62,355 nt of DNA, from positions 1-62,355 of the forward strand of contig SVJD01000008.1 in assembly GCA_015069165.1 (NCBI GenBank), read 5' to 3'. This document shows positions 16,883 to 25,589 of this stretch, one piece after another. The translations under genes were made by a program, and so were the position numbers. The notes beneath the pieces were generated by a model. It was given only the letters and a program-made list of their open reading frames with translations, had not been told where the DNA came from and made no database searches. Origin of the DNA: Oscillospiraceae bacterium (GTDB lineage Bacteria > Bacillota > Clostridia > UBA1212 > UBA1255). Position 1 is the first letter of the stretch, and each line of letters opens with the position of its first letter.

Positions 16883-18361
16883 TTATATATTTTTATCTTC
16901 GTCAACCTTGCTGTAACAAGCAAAGCACTGTTCTATGTGCTGTGTATCAGGCTTTTTAGTGAACAAACTGACTACAGGAACAACCACCAATGTTAAAAGC
17001 ATCGCAACCGCACCTGCAGATGTTCCCGGCATTAAACCGACAAACATATTAACAACTATAAAGCCTATTCCTACGACAAATCCCGCCCACACAGAAGTGT
17101 TTGTGATTTTCTTTGAATAGAGTCCGTACATAAACGGTGCCAAGAATGCACCTGAAAGCGCACCCCATGAAATTGCCATTAAATTGGTAATCAATGTTCC
17201 CGGGAACAAAGCCAATACCAAAGAAACGGCTACAAATATTACGCAGAAAATTCTTGTAAAAATCATCTGCTGACTATCTTTCATATCTTTTTTAATAAAG
17301 CCTTTTACAAAATCCACCGTCATTGTGGAAGCTGATGATATTACAAGGGAAGAAAGTGTGGACATAGAAGCCGAAAGCACCAGAACCACAACGAGTCCCA
17401 TAAGAATATCAGGCAAAACGCCGTTAAGCATATTAGGCATTATTTCATCAAAAGCAATGCTCGGCTTGCCGCCCTCGCCTGCTGCTACGTAAAGTCTGCC
17501 GAAACCGCCTATGAAATATGAACCGCCTGCAACAACTAATGCAAATATTGTTGAAATAATCGCACCTTTTTTTATGGATTTTTCACTGTCTATAGTATAA
17601 AACTTATGTATCATTTGCGGAAGTCCCCAAGTACCTAAACTCGTAAGTATCATTACTCCGATAAGATTTAAAGGTTGAGGTCCGAAAAGCGATGTGTAAT
17701 CACTGCTGATTTCGGAAAGGGATTTAACTGCTTGCGTGAAACCGCCTTTTCCGTTCAAAACTGCCACTACGACCGCTACAATTCCGCCCAGCATTATAAT
17801 TCCTTGCACAAAATTATTCGCTGCAGCCGCCATATATCCGCCGAGAACTACGTACACACACGTAAGCACGGCCATTCCTATAATACAATACTTGAAATCA
17901 ATGCCGAACGCCATGGAAAATATTCCCGACAATCCTTTGTAAACAGATGCGGAATACGGTATGAGAAATACAAATATTATAAGTGCTGATGCAAACTTAA
18001 GAGCTTTACTGTTGTATCTTTTCGCAAAAAAGTCGGGCATTGTTGCAGCGCCTAAATGCTTGGTCATCGTTCTGGTTCTTTTTCCCAAAACAGTCCAAGC
18101 CGCCAAACTTCCTATAAGTGCGTTTGCTATACCTATCCAAAATGCCGAAATACCGAATTCCCAACCAAATTGGCCCGAATATCCTATAAATACAACTGCT
18201 GAAAAATAAGAAGTGCCGTACGAAAAAGCTGTTAGCCACGGTCCGATACTGCGACCGCCCAATACGAAATCATCCATACTGTGGATTTTTTTCTTGTAAA
18301 AAACACCAAGTGCTAATGTGACTGTAAAAAACAGTACTAAAAGGGTAACCTTTGCTACCAT
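16883..18361 (-). CDS. Sodium:solute symporter (SSS family)
   Basis: 492 residues from the ATG at 18361, chosen because GGAGG ends 8 bases upstream; the frame also opens at a TTG that overlaps this site. It begins at TLLVLFFTVTLALGVFYKKK and carries the SSS signatures DFVLGGRSIGPWLTAFSYGTSYFSAV and YTIDSEKSIKKG. About 12-13 hydrophobic segments are visible. These carriers take up organic anions, amino acids or proline-like solutes with sodium. Being first in the operon with paaK-iorAB, uptake of an aromatic acid or amino acid is plausible but inferred. Confidence 0.92.
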   Translation of the reverse strand: MVAKVTLLVLFFTVTLALGVFYKKKIHSMDDFVLGGRSIGPWLTAFSYGTSYFSAVVFIGYSGQFGWEFGISAFWIGIANALIGSLAAWTVLGKRTRTMTKHLGAATMPDFFAKRYNSKALKFASALIIFVFLIPYSASVYKGLSGIFSMAFGIDFKYCIIGMAVLTCVYVVLGGYMAAAANNFVQGIIMLGGIVAVVVAVLNGKGGFTQAVKSLSEISSDYTSLFGPQPLNLIGVMILTSLGTWGLPQMIHKFYTIDSEKSIKKGAIISTIFALVVAGGSYFIGGFGRLYVAAGEGGKPSIAFDEIMPNMLNGVLPDILMGLVVVLVLSASMSTLSSLVISSASTMTVDFVKGFIKKDMKDSQQMIFTRIFCVIFVAVSLVLALFPGTLITNLMAISWGALSGAFLAPFMYGLYSKKITNTSVWAGFVVGIGFIVVNMFVGLMPGTSAGAVAMLLTLVVVPVVSLFTKKPDTQHIEQCFACYSKVDEDKNI

Positions 18362-18423
18362 ACTACCATCCTCCAAAATACTACATTACCTACTATTGTG
18401 TATCAACGCAAATACACCGGTAC

Positions 18424-18452
18424 ATTGTAATATGAAAGAGAATAAATTGCAA
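18424..18452 (-). promoter_or_regulatory. Promoter of the symporter-paaK-iorAB operon
   Basis: On the reverse strand, TTGCAA (18452-18447), 17-bp spacer, TACAAT (18429-18424). A second possible pair (TTGATA/TAGTAT) lies so close to the Shine-Dalgarno site that it is less likely. Confidence 0.6.
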
Positions 18453-18456
18453 CCTT

Positions 18457-19866
18457 TTAATATTTACCTGCTATTTCAATAACCTCAAGATACCATTTCT
18501 CGAAATTTTCTTCTACACATACTTGATTCACTGCTTCTTCATGAATCAACCCTTTGTTTTCAAGGTCTTTTACTTGCAAAAGGCCCTCTTTTGCTGCCTG
18601 TGTTAAAGAAGAAGTCAATTCTTCGCAAAAATCATCATAACCTATAAAGCCGGTGGGCGCATAAGAATTACCCAAAGTAACTTGCTTTACTGACGTATTA
18701 AGCATACAATACTTTGCATAATCCAAATCAGAAAGCTGTTTGAAATAATCCTTTGTGGATTTTTTATTATATATTGGTTGATACGATGAAATCTCGTTAT
18801 TTGCTGCACTGAATTGTATTACATTCTCACTTGAACAAAACCAATGAAGAAAGTCATAACATTCTTTATTGACAGTATCGCCGTAATCAAAAACGCACAC
18901 GCCTGCACCGCTGTGAGGCGCCGTATTTCTCGACTCGTCAATACACGGATACCCAAATGCCGTTATTCTGAGAGAATCTTCCTCCCCGTCCAAAGTCTTA
19001 TAAACAGGCGGAAAATATGAACTGTCGTGAGGACTTCCTATGTACGCAACAATATCACCGTTTTCAAGCGATTCTATAATGTTTTCTGTTTGCAATATAT
19101 AGCCGTTCACGACACCTTCATAGTAAAAATCCCATATTTTTCTTAACGTTTCTTTATTCGTATTAATTTTGACTTCTTTATTTCCTGTTTGTATCATAGC
19201 AGGCAAATGTTGAGCAGAATATGCAAAAATATAGTCCTGCACAGATTCTATCGCAATAAACGCCTTACCCTCTGTCCAATCGTAGTAACGTGAAGCAAGA
19301 TCGGAAATGCCTTTCCAAGAATTCCATTGGTTAAAATCCACTTTGTTATCTATATAAAAGCTTCGCCACAAAAAGTCGTTTACCACCGTTACTGCAGAAG
19401 TTTTTGAAATCGGGAAAATATACGTTTCTCCCGTTCCGGTAATTTTTCCTTCTTGCATAAAACCATCCAAATAACCGTCAAGCTCTTGTTTTGAAAGATA
19501 TTTTTCTGCATTTACTATTAAATTATAGTTTTTAGCTTTACATGCAAGTTCGTCGGAAACAACTGCCATTTCGGGATAATCAAAATTTTGTTCTGATGAA
19601 GAAAAAGAATCGTTAAAATATGTTTCTATAAAATCTTCTGTTTTGTATTCAGGTAAAATTTCAACATTTCTTTTTTGTCCCTCTGTTGCGTTATAAGTAG
19701 CTACAAGCATATCGAGAATACTTTGCTGTTTCCCCGAAAAAGTATGCCAAAAACGAATCTGAGTCGGTTGATTTTTGGCAACAGGAGCACAGCCCGTCTG
19801 CCCCACAAGACAGAAAGACAACACTAAGCACAAAAATAATAATGCAAAAATTTTTTTAAACCTCAA
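18457..19866 (-). CDS. Extracellular solute-binding lipoprotein (ABC type)
   Basis: 469 residues from a TTG start with AAGGGGA upstream; no better start is present. A signal peptide (IFALLFLCLVLSFCLVG) ends in the lipobox QTGC. The mature protein starts with QIRFWHTFSGKQQSILDMLVATYN, typical of sugar-binding SBP_bac_1 proteins, and has IAYIGSPHDSSYF and SGAGVCVFDYG later. It would sit on the outer face of the membrane and deliver a sugar or glycoside to an ABC permease. No permease genes are adjacent, so it is an orphan. Confidence 0.88.
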   Translation of the reverse strand: MRFKKIFALLFLCLVLSFCLVGQTGCAPVAKNQPTQIRFWHTFSGKQQSILDMLVATYNATEGQKRNVEILPEYKTEDFIETYFNDSFSSSEQNFDYPEMAVVSDELACKAKNYNLIVNAEKYLSKQELDGYLDGFMQEGKITGTGETYIFPISKTSAVTVVNDFLWRSFYIDNKVDFNQWNSWKGISDLASRYYDWTEGKAFIAIESVQDYIFAYSAQHLPAMIQTGNKEVKINTNKETLRKIWDFYYEGVVNGYILQTENIIESLENGDIVAYIGSPHDSSYFPPVYKTLDGEEDSLRITAFGYPCIDESRNTAPHSGAGVCVFDYGDTVNKECYDFLHWFCSSENVIQFSAANNEISSYQPIYNKKSTKDYFKQLSDLDYAKYCMLNTSVKQVTLGNSYAPTGFIGYDDFCEELTSSLTQAAKEGLLQVKDLENKGLIHEEAVNQVCVEENFEKWYLEVIEIAGKY

Positions 19867-19964
19867 AACAGTCCCCTTATAATTTAAAAACTTTAATTAT
19901 TACATATTACCTGCTTTATGTTAGTAAAATTATGTGACTTTTATAAGTTTAATAAATTAACAAA

Positions 19965-20009
19965 AAAGCAGAAAATATTAATATTGCGTAAATTAATACT
20001 TTCTGCTTT
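19965..20009 (-). terminator. Terminator after spoVS
   Basis: Long inverted repeat: AAAGCAGAAA plus TATTAAT on one side and ATTAATA plus TTTCTGCTTT on the other, followed by T-rich sequence on the reverse strand. It lies 22 bp after the spoVS stop. Also able to act rightward. Confidence 0.75.
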
Positions 20010-20030
20010 GTTTTGCAAAATCAAATTTTA

Positions 20031-20309
20031 TCAGATTGCATAACCTAAATCCGTGCTCTCTACCACGAAACGAAGTGCTGTGCGTTCCATTCCGTTAATG
20101 AACACATCGGAAAACGCAGGAATGCATACTATATCCTTACCTGAAATTGCCAAATAACCTCTTGCAATAGCTATTGCTTTCATTGTCTGATTCACCGCAC
20201 CTGCTCCTATAGCTTGAAGCTCGGCACCACCTTCTTCTTTTACGACAGCAGCAAGCGCAGATGCTACCGAAGCAGGGTTTGATTTTGATGAAACTTTTAA
20301 TACGTCCAT
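20031..20309 (-). CDS. spoVS: Stage V sporulation protein S
   Basis: 92 residues, nearly the universal SpoVS length. It begins MDVLKVSSKSNPASVASALA and contains IGAGAVNQTMKAIAIARGYL, the family core with an Alba-like fold. In Bacillus, SpoVS is needed for efficient spore coat assembly and septation; the family also occurs in some non-spore-formers. GGAGG precedes the ATG. It is separated from ymdB by 181 bp with paired hairpins in its leader. Confidence 0.96.
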   Translation of the reverse strand: MDVLKVSSKSNPASVASALAAVVKEEGGAELQAIGAGAVNQTMKAIAIARGYLAISGKDIVCIPAFSDVFINGMERTALRFVVESTDLGYAI

Positions 20310-20377
20310 AGAAAAGTCCTCCTAAAAAATATATTTAACGACGATTATTGTAACTTCAAAGCAAGCAAAAATCTATT

Positions 20378-20417
20378 ATTTCCCACACTGGAAATCATTG
20401 GAAAACCACATTTTTCC
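20378..20417 (-). other. Paired short hairpins in the spoVS leader
   Basis: ATTTCC/GGAAAT (20378-20383 and 20390-20395) and GGAAAA/TTTTCC (20400-20405 and 20412-20417) are two 6-bp stems with 6-nt loops, separated by 4 nt. They lie 70-110 bp upstream of the spoVS ATG. No U-tract follows, so they are not classical terminators. Function unknown. Confidence 0.4.
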
Positions 20418-20490
20418 GCTACGTTAAGGGCTTTTCTTTGTATTAAATTTTTTTATACATACTTCCCAAAAGCTTTTTTATTTCCCGGGC

Positions 20491-21273
20491 TTATAAGGCA
20501 ATACTTATTCTTTTAATCGTCTGTGCTCTGCCGGTTTCGGTATCAGCTTCTATAAACACAGCATGCAATTTACCGCATCCTTCTGCCGGCTTAAATTTTT
20601 GAGGAACACATCTTACAAACTTATTAACCACAGCACCCCTATCCATTCCTATTACGCCGTTATGAGGACCTGTCATACCTACATCCGAAATATAAGCCGT
20701 TCCGCCTTGCAAAATTTGTTCGTCTGCCGTCTGAACGTGTGTATGCGTACCTACTATCGCCGTAACAAGTCCGTCAAGATAATAACCCAAAGCCGTTTTT
20801 TCTGCCGTTGCCTCCGCATGAAAATCCAGAAGTATAACAGAAGTACTGCTGCGAAGTTTAGAAACTTCTTCATAAGCAACTTCAAAAGGATTATCGCAGG
20901 GATCCATATAAACCCTTCCTTGCAAGCTGATTACTCCTATAGGACAAGGACCGCCTTCTAAAAGCAAAGAACCTCTTCCGGGAAGATCTTTTGCAAAATT
21001 AGCGGGACGAATAACTGCATAATCGTCAATATATTGATAAATGTCATTGTTATCCCATGTGTGATTTCCCATTGTTATGCAATCCGCGCCTGCCATGAAC
21101 AATTCATCGGCACATTGCATAGAAAGACCTCTGCCGTGCGATGCATTTTCACCGTTTACAATACAGTAGTCTATTTTGTATTCAGACAACAGCCCGGGAA
21201 GTATCTCCGACAAAGTCTCCCTTCCTGTGCGTCCGAATACATCTCCCACAAATAAAATATTTACTTTTCCCAT
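20491..21273 (-). CDS. ymdB: YmdB-family metallophosphoesterase
   Basis: 260 residues. NILFVGDVFGRTGRETL is the metal-binding start (GDVFGR), followed by NGENASHGRGL, MGNHTWDN (GNHTWDN) and DFHAEATAEK, with GTHTHVQTADE near the end. In Bacillus YmdB hydrolyses 2',3'-cyclic nucleotides and tunes biofilm versus motility. It follows rny as in B. subtilis. GGAGG precedes the ATG. Confidence 0.95.
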   Translation of the reverse strand: MGKVNILFVGDVFGRTGRETLSEILPGLLSEYKIDYCIVNGENASHGRGLSMQCADELFMAGADCITMGNHTWDNNDIYQYIDDYAVIRPANFAKDLPGRGSLLLEGGPCPIGVISLQGRVYMDPCDNPFEVAYEEVSKLRSSTSVILLDFHAEATAEKTALGYYLDGLVTAIVGTHTHVQTADEQILQGGTAYISDVGMTGPHNGVIGMDRGAVVNKFVRCVPQKFKPAEGCGKLHAVFIEADTETGRAQTIKRISIAL

Positions 21274-21316
21274 TTAATTCCTCCGAAATCTAAAAACTCT
21301 CTCCGATAAATTAAAA

Positions 21317-21344
21317 GACTCCGGGAAGAAAACTTCACGGAGTC
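21317..21344 (-). terminator. Terminator after rny
   Basis: Reverse-strand hairpin GACTCCGTGAAG, TTTT loop, CTTCCCGGAGTC, then TTTTAATTT. It starts 15 bp after the rny stop and 44 bp before the ymdB ATG, so ymdB may be attenuated relative to rny. Confidence 0.75.
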
Positions 21345-21358
21345 AATTTTGTTGAAAA

Positions 21359-22948
21359 TTATTTTGCGTAATCCACCGATCTTGTTTCACGAATCATTGT
21401 TACCTTAATCTGTCCGGGATATTCCATCTCGTCTTCGATTTTTTTAACAATCTCTCGTGATTTGAGTACCATCTCATCATCAGAAATAGCATCAGGTTTA
21501 ACCATAATACGAACTTCACGACCGGCCTGAATGGCATACGTTTTCTCAACACCTTCGAAAGAATTTGCAATTTCTTCCAATTTTTCAAGTCGTTTGATGT
21601 ACGACTCAAGTGTTTCACGTCTCGCACCCGGTCTTGCAGCGGAAATAGCATCTGCTGCTTGTACGAGTACCGCAATTATCGACTCAGGCTCAACATCACC
21701 ATGGTGTGCCATAATAGAGTTAATAACCACAGGTGACTCTTTATACTTTCTGGCAAGATCCGCACCGATTTCAATGTGTGAACCTTCCATTTCAAAGTCA
21801 ACCGCTTTACCGATATCGTGTACAAGTCCCGCACGTTTAGCAAGTGCAACATCTACACCGAGCTCTGCAGCCATAATTCCGGCAAGACGAGATACTTCTA
21901 TTGAATGAATAAGAACGCTCTGTCCGTAACTCGTTCTGTATTTCAAGCGGCCGAGCAACTTAACAATCTCAGGATGCAAACCATATACACCTGTTTCATA
22001 AGTAGCATTTTCGCCCTCTTGCTTAATAACATGCTCGACTTCTTTCTTTGCTTTTTCAACCATTTCTTCGATACGTGCCGGATGAATACGTCCGTCAATT
22101 ATCAATTTTTCCAAAGCAACACGAGCAACTTCACGTCTTACCGGGTCATAACCCGACAAAATTACAGACTCCGGTGTGTCATCTATAATCAAGTCAACAC
22201 CTGTCAATGTTTCCAAAGTACGAATATTTCTGCCTTCACGGCCGATAATTCTGCCCTTCATATCATCATTGGGCAATGCAACAACAGAAATTGTAGCTTC
22301 TGATACGTAATCTGCCGCACATTTCTGAATGGCACTTGCAATAATTTCTCTTGCTTTTTCTCTGGCTTCGTCTTTTAACTTAGCCTCATAGTCTTTTATA
22401 AGGACTACTGTTTCTCTTTGAAGCTCGCTTTCAACATTTGCAAGGAGCATAGCTTTTGCTTCTTCCTTAGTCATACCGGCAACTTTTTCAAGTTCTGCCG
22501 TCTGTTTCTCATAAGCTTCTTTAACTGCTTCTTCACTCTTGACAATTTCTGTCATTCTCAACGCAATCTGCTCTTCTTTCTGTTCGAGCAATTCCTGCTT
22601 TTTATCAAGAGTATCTTCTTTTTGTATTAATCGTCTTTCTGTGCGCTGAATTTCGTTGCGCCTGTCCTTAATTTCCCTTTCCAGCTCAATTCTGGTTTTG
22701 TGTATTTCTTCTTTAGCTTGGAGCAAACACTCACGTTTTTTATTTTCGCCCTCTTTTACGGCTTCGCTAACGATACGTTTACCCTCAGCCTCTGCACTTC
22801 CAAATACTGCCTCCGCTTCTGCTTTACGAGCCTCGTATCCTTTGAGATACGATTTCTTGCCCGCCAAACGCCAGCAAAGAGCACAACCGCATGCTGCTAT
22901 CAAAATTAAGGGGATTACTACAAGTAAAAATAGTTCAATACCAATCAT
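21359..22948 (-). CDS. rny: Ribonuclease Y
   Basis: 529 residues from the ATG at 22948, chosen because AAAGGGGAA lies 10 bases upstream; the frame opens at a TTG 9 bases earlier. It has an N-terminal membrane helix ([20 protein letters not shown]), a long charged coiled coil (about 35-210), a KH domain with [15 protein letters not shown], and an HD domain with [12 protein letters not shown]. It is the membrane-anchored endoribonuclease that starts decay of many mRNAs in Firmicutes. Own promoter at 23049-23078. Confidence 0.97.
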   Translation of the reverse strand: MIGIELFLLVVIPLILIAACGCALCWRLAGKKSYLKGYEARKAEAEAVFGSAEAEGKRIVSEAVKEGENKKRECLLQAKEEIHKTRIELEREIKDRRNEIQRTERRLIQKEDTLDKKQELLEQKEEQIALRMTEIVKSEEAVKEAYEKQTAELEKVAGMTKEEAKAMLLANVESELQRETVVLIKDYEAKLKDEAREKAREIIASAIQKCAADYVSEATISVVALPNDDMKGRIIGREGRNIRTLETLTGVDLIIDDTPESVILSGYDPVRREVARVALEKLIIDGRIHPARIEEMVEKAKKEVEHVIKQEGENATYETGVYGLHPEIVKLLGRLKYRTSYGQSVLIHSIEVSRLAGIMAAELGVDVALAKRAGLVHDIGKAVDFEMEGSHIEIGADLARKYKESPVVINSIMAHHGDVEPESIIAVLVQAADAISAARPGARRETLESYIKRLEKLEEIANSFEGVEKTYAIQAGREVRIMVKPDAISDDEMVLKSREIVKKIEDEMEYPGQIKVTMIRETRSVDYAK

Positions 22949-23048
22949 AATGAACAATTCCCCTTTCCATAAATTTAATTTTCAAAGTACGACATTTATA
23001 TAACATTTATATATGACAAAAAATGCGTATACTTTCTACATAAGGTTT

Positions 23049-23078
23049 ATTCTACAACACCTTTGCTTTATGTGTCAA
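23049..23078 (-). promoter_or_regulatory. Promoter of rny
   Basis: On the reverse strand, TTGACA (23078-23073), 18-bp spacer, TAGAAT (23054-23049). The -35 lies only 6 bp after the ftsK stop. Confidence 0.75.
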
Positions 23079-23084
23079 GTGTTT

Positions 23085-25526
23085 TTATCCCTCGTTGTTC
23101 GGCATTTCGCTTATTAAAACACGTCTTGGGTTATTCCCGTCACGTGCGCTGATATAACCTTTTTCTTCCATTTGATCTATAATTCTCGAAGCTCGGTTAT
23201 ACCCAAGTCCCAACTTTCTTTGAAGGAAAGATGCCGAAATTTGTTTAACATCAATTGCAATTTGCAAAGCATCATAGAAAAGGTCATCAACATCTGAATC
23301 CCCTCCCGATGCGGCTCCGGCAGCATTGCCTTTTTTACCTTTTTCCGGAAGTTTTGCCTTTTCAACTTCTTCACTGATTTTTTGGTCGTATTCTGCTTCT
23401 CCGTAAGTTGCCTGCAAATATTTCACAACATTTTCAATTTCCTCATCGGAAACAAAACCACCTTGAGCACGAGTCGAATACAACGCCCCCACAGGATGAT
23501 AAAGCATGTCACCCTGACCTCGTAACTTTTCTGCACCTGCAAAATCCAGTATAGTTCTCGAATCTACTTGAGATGCCACTTTAAAAGCAATTCTCGACGG
23601 AATATTTGCTTTGATAAGTCCCGTTACTACGTCAACCGACGGTCTTTGTGTAGCTACGACCAAATGAAGTCCGGCCGCACGAGCTTTTGCCGCTATACGA
23701 TTTATCGAGTCCTCAACAGAATCCTTTGCCACCAACATCAAATCCGCAAGCTCATCAATAATTATGAGAATTCTCGGCATTTTATCTAATCCCTTATCGT
23801 AAGCATACACATTATAAGCAGAAATATCTCTCAAACCGAATTTCGCAAACTGTTTGTATCTGTTCTCCATTTCCTGAACAGCCCAAGCCAAAGCTGCAGC
23901 AGCTTTTTTCGGCTCCGTTACAACAGGAATAAGCAAATGCGGCGCACCGTTATACACTCCGAGCTCAACAACTTTCGGGTCAATCATAATCATTCTTACA
24001 TCATCGGGCGATGCTTTGTAAAGAATACTCATAATCATACAGTTTACGCACACACTTTTACCCGAACCTGTAGAACCGGCAATTAAAAGGTGAGGCATCT
24101 TTGCAATATCTGCGATAATCGGTTTGCCCGAAATCTGCTCGCCGAGACAAAAAGCAAGGCTGGATTTGTGATTAAGGAATGTGTCCGTTTCTATTAAATC
24201 TCTCAAATAAACTGTTTGCACCGATTCATTCGGAATTTCAATTCCTATCGCCGCTTTTCCCGGTATGGGAGCTTCGATTCTTATTCCCGGTGCCGCAAGA
24301 TTAAGTGCAATATCTTCGGCAAGGTTCTTAATACGGCTTACTTTTACGCCTGAATGGGGTTGAAGCTCATATTGAGTTATTGCCGCGCCCCTTGAAATGT
24401 GTATCACTTTTGCTTCTATTCCGAAGCTTTTCATTACTTCTTCCAATTTTCTGGCAACTCTCGCTGCTTGTCTTTTATGTTCTTCATGCATATCTTCCGT
24501 TTCTCCATTTGCATTGAGAAGAGAAAACGGCGGAGCATCATAAATTGTATCAAATTTACTTGTTGTAAATTTGATTTCACCTTTTAAAGCCTCCGGCGGA
24601 ATTGTTTCTACGGTTTCATCCATTCCCGGCAAAACTGTTTTTATTATTTCGGGATCTTCTTCTCTGTGAATATCTTCATTTTCCTCTTTAGCTTTGCGTT
24701 TATTTCTGTTGGCCGCAGTTTCAAACTCAAAGTCCATACGGTACAAGTCGTCCATTCCTTCCAGGCTTGTCTCCATTACTTCCTCCGTGTCATTGGGCTG
24801 CACAATTTCTTCTTCTATCAATTTTTCTTTTTTACGTACTTTTTCTTCTCTTTTACGCGGAGTTTTTTCCGGTTCATTAAATCTCTTTTTTACACCTTTA
24901 ATCCACCCGCTGACAGTTCTCACGCCCCCGGCAGATTTTTCGGCAATTCTCATAACAGAAATCGAGAAAAGTAAAATAGCAACAACTAACAACGCCGGAA
25001 TCAAAATAACAAGCGCACCTGCTTTTTCGAAAAATCTTTGCAAAATGCAGCTTATACCACCGCCGATTACGCCTCCGAGTTGCGTTTTCCAAAGTTGGCT
25101 TATCGTTTCTATAAAACTGAGCGATGCATAATCTTTTGCATAATTACTTCCGATGGTATGCAAAAACGCAGATAAAAACAGCACGAAACATACGAAAAGC
25201 ACCATTTTCTTTGTTTCAAGAGAAGGTCCTTTTCCCCGTCTTATAAGTTGCCATGCAATAACAAAAAGCGCAATCATAATTACAATTGCCGCAGCACGTC
25301 CGAAAAGACCGTAAAAAATCGCTGTCAAAAATCTTCCTATCGGACCTGTTTTATTAAAAATAGAAAAAAGCATAAATACACCTATGCCGCAAAGCACAAT
25401 CGCCGCAATTTCCTTACTTTTATTTTCATCTTTTACTGTAACGGAACTTTTTCTTCTATTTGTATTTTTTGTTTTATCTGCAGGTTTACTGCTGTTTCCG
25501 CTTATCTTTCGTTTGCCGTCGCTCAC
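23085..25526 (-). CDS. ftsK: DNA translocase FtsK/SpoIIIE
   Basis: 813 residues from a GTG start with GGAGG upstream. Four membrane segments occupy about residues 38-200, then a charged linker (215-310), then the motor. Motor motifs are IAGSTGSGKSVCVN (Walker A), RILIIIDELADLMLV (Walker B) and HLVVATQRPSVDVVTGLIKANIPSRIAF. The gamma winged helix at the C-terminus (ISASFLQRKLGLGYNRASRIIDQMEEKG) reads polarity sequences. It pumps chromosomal DNA across the division or sporulation septum. Confidence 0.96.
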   Translation of the reverse strand: MSDGKRKISGNSSKPADKTKNTNRRKSSVTVKDENKSKEIAAIVLCGIGVFMLFSIFNKTGPIGRFLTAIFYGLFGRAAAIVIMIALFVIAWQLIRRGKGPSLETKKMVLFVCFVLFLSAFLHTIGSNYAKDYASLSFIETISQLWKTQLGGVIGGGISCILQRFFEKAGALVILIPALLVVAILLFSISVMRIAEKSAGGVRTVSGWIKGVKKRFNEPEKTPRKREEKVRKKEKLIEEEIVQPNDTEEVMETSLEGMDDLYRMDFEFETAANRNKRKAKEENEDIHREEDPEIIKTVLPGMDETVETIPPEALKGEIKFTTSKFDTIYDAPPFSLLNANGETEDMHEEHKRQAARVARKLEEVMKSFGIEAKVIHISRGAAITQYELQPHSGVKVSRIKNLAEDIALNLAAPGIRIEAPIPGKAAIGIEIPNESVQTVYLRDLIETDTFLNHKSSLAFCLGEQISGKPIIADIAKMPHLLIAGSTGSGKSVCVNCMIMSILYKASPDDVRMIMIDPKVVELGVYNGAPHLLIPVVTEPKKAAAALAWAVQEMENRYKQFAKFGLRDISAYNVYAYDKGLDKMPRILIIIDELADLMLVAKDSVEDSINRIAAKARAAGLHLVVATQRPSVDVVTGLIKANIPSRIAFKVASQVDSRTILDFAGAEKLRGQGDMLYHPVGALYSTRAQGGFVSDEEIENVVKYLQATYGEAEYDQKISEEVEKAKLPEKGKKGNAAGAASGGDSDVDDLFYDALQIAIDVKQISASFLQRKLGLGYNRASRIIDQMEEKGYISARDGNNPRRVLISEMPNNEG

Positions 25527-25589
25527 TTTGGTTATCCTCCTAATATTTGTCTTTTTATTATACTACACTAAATTTTCAGGCGCAACACA

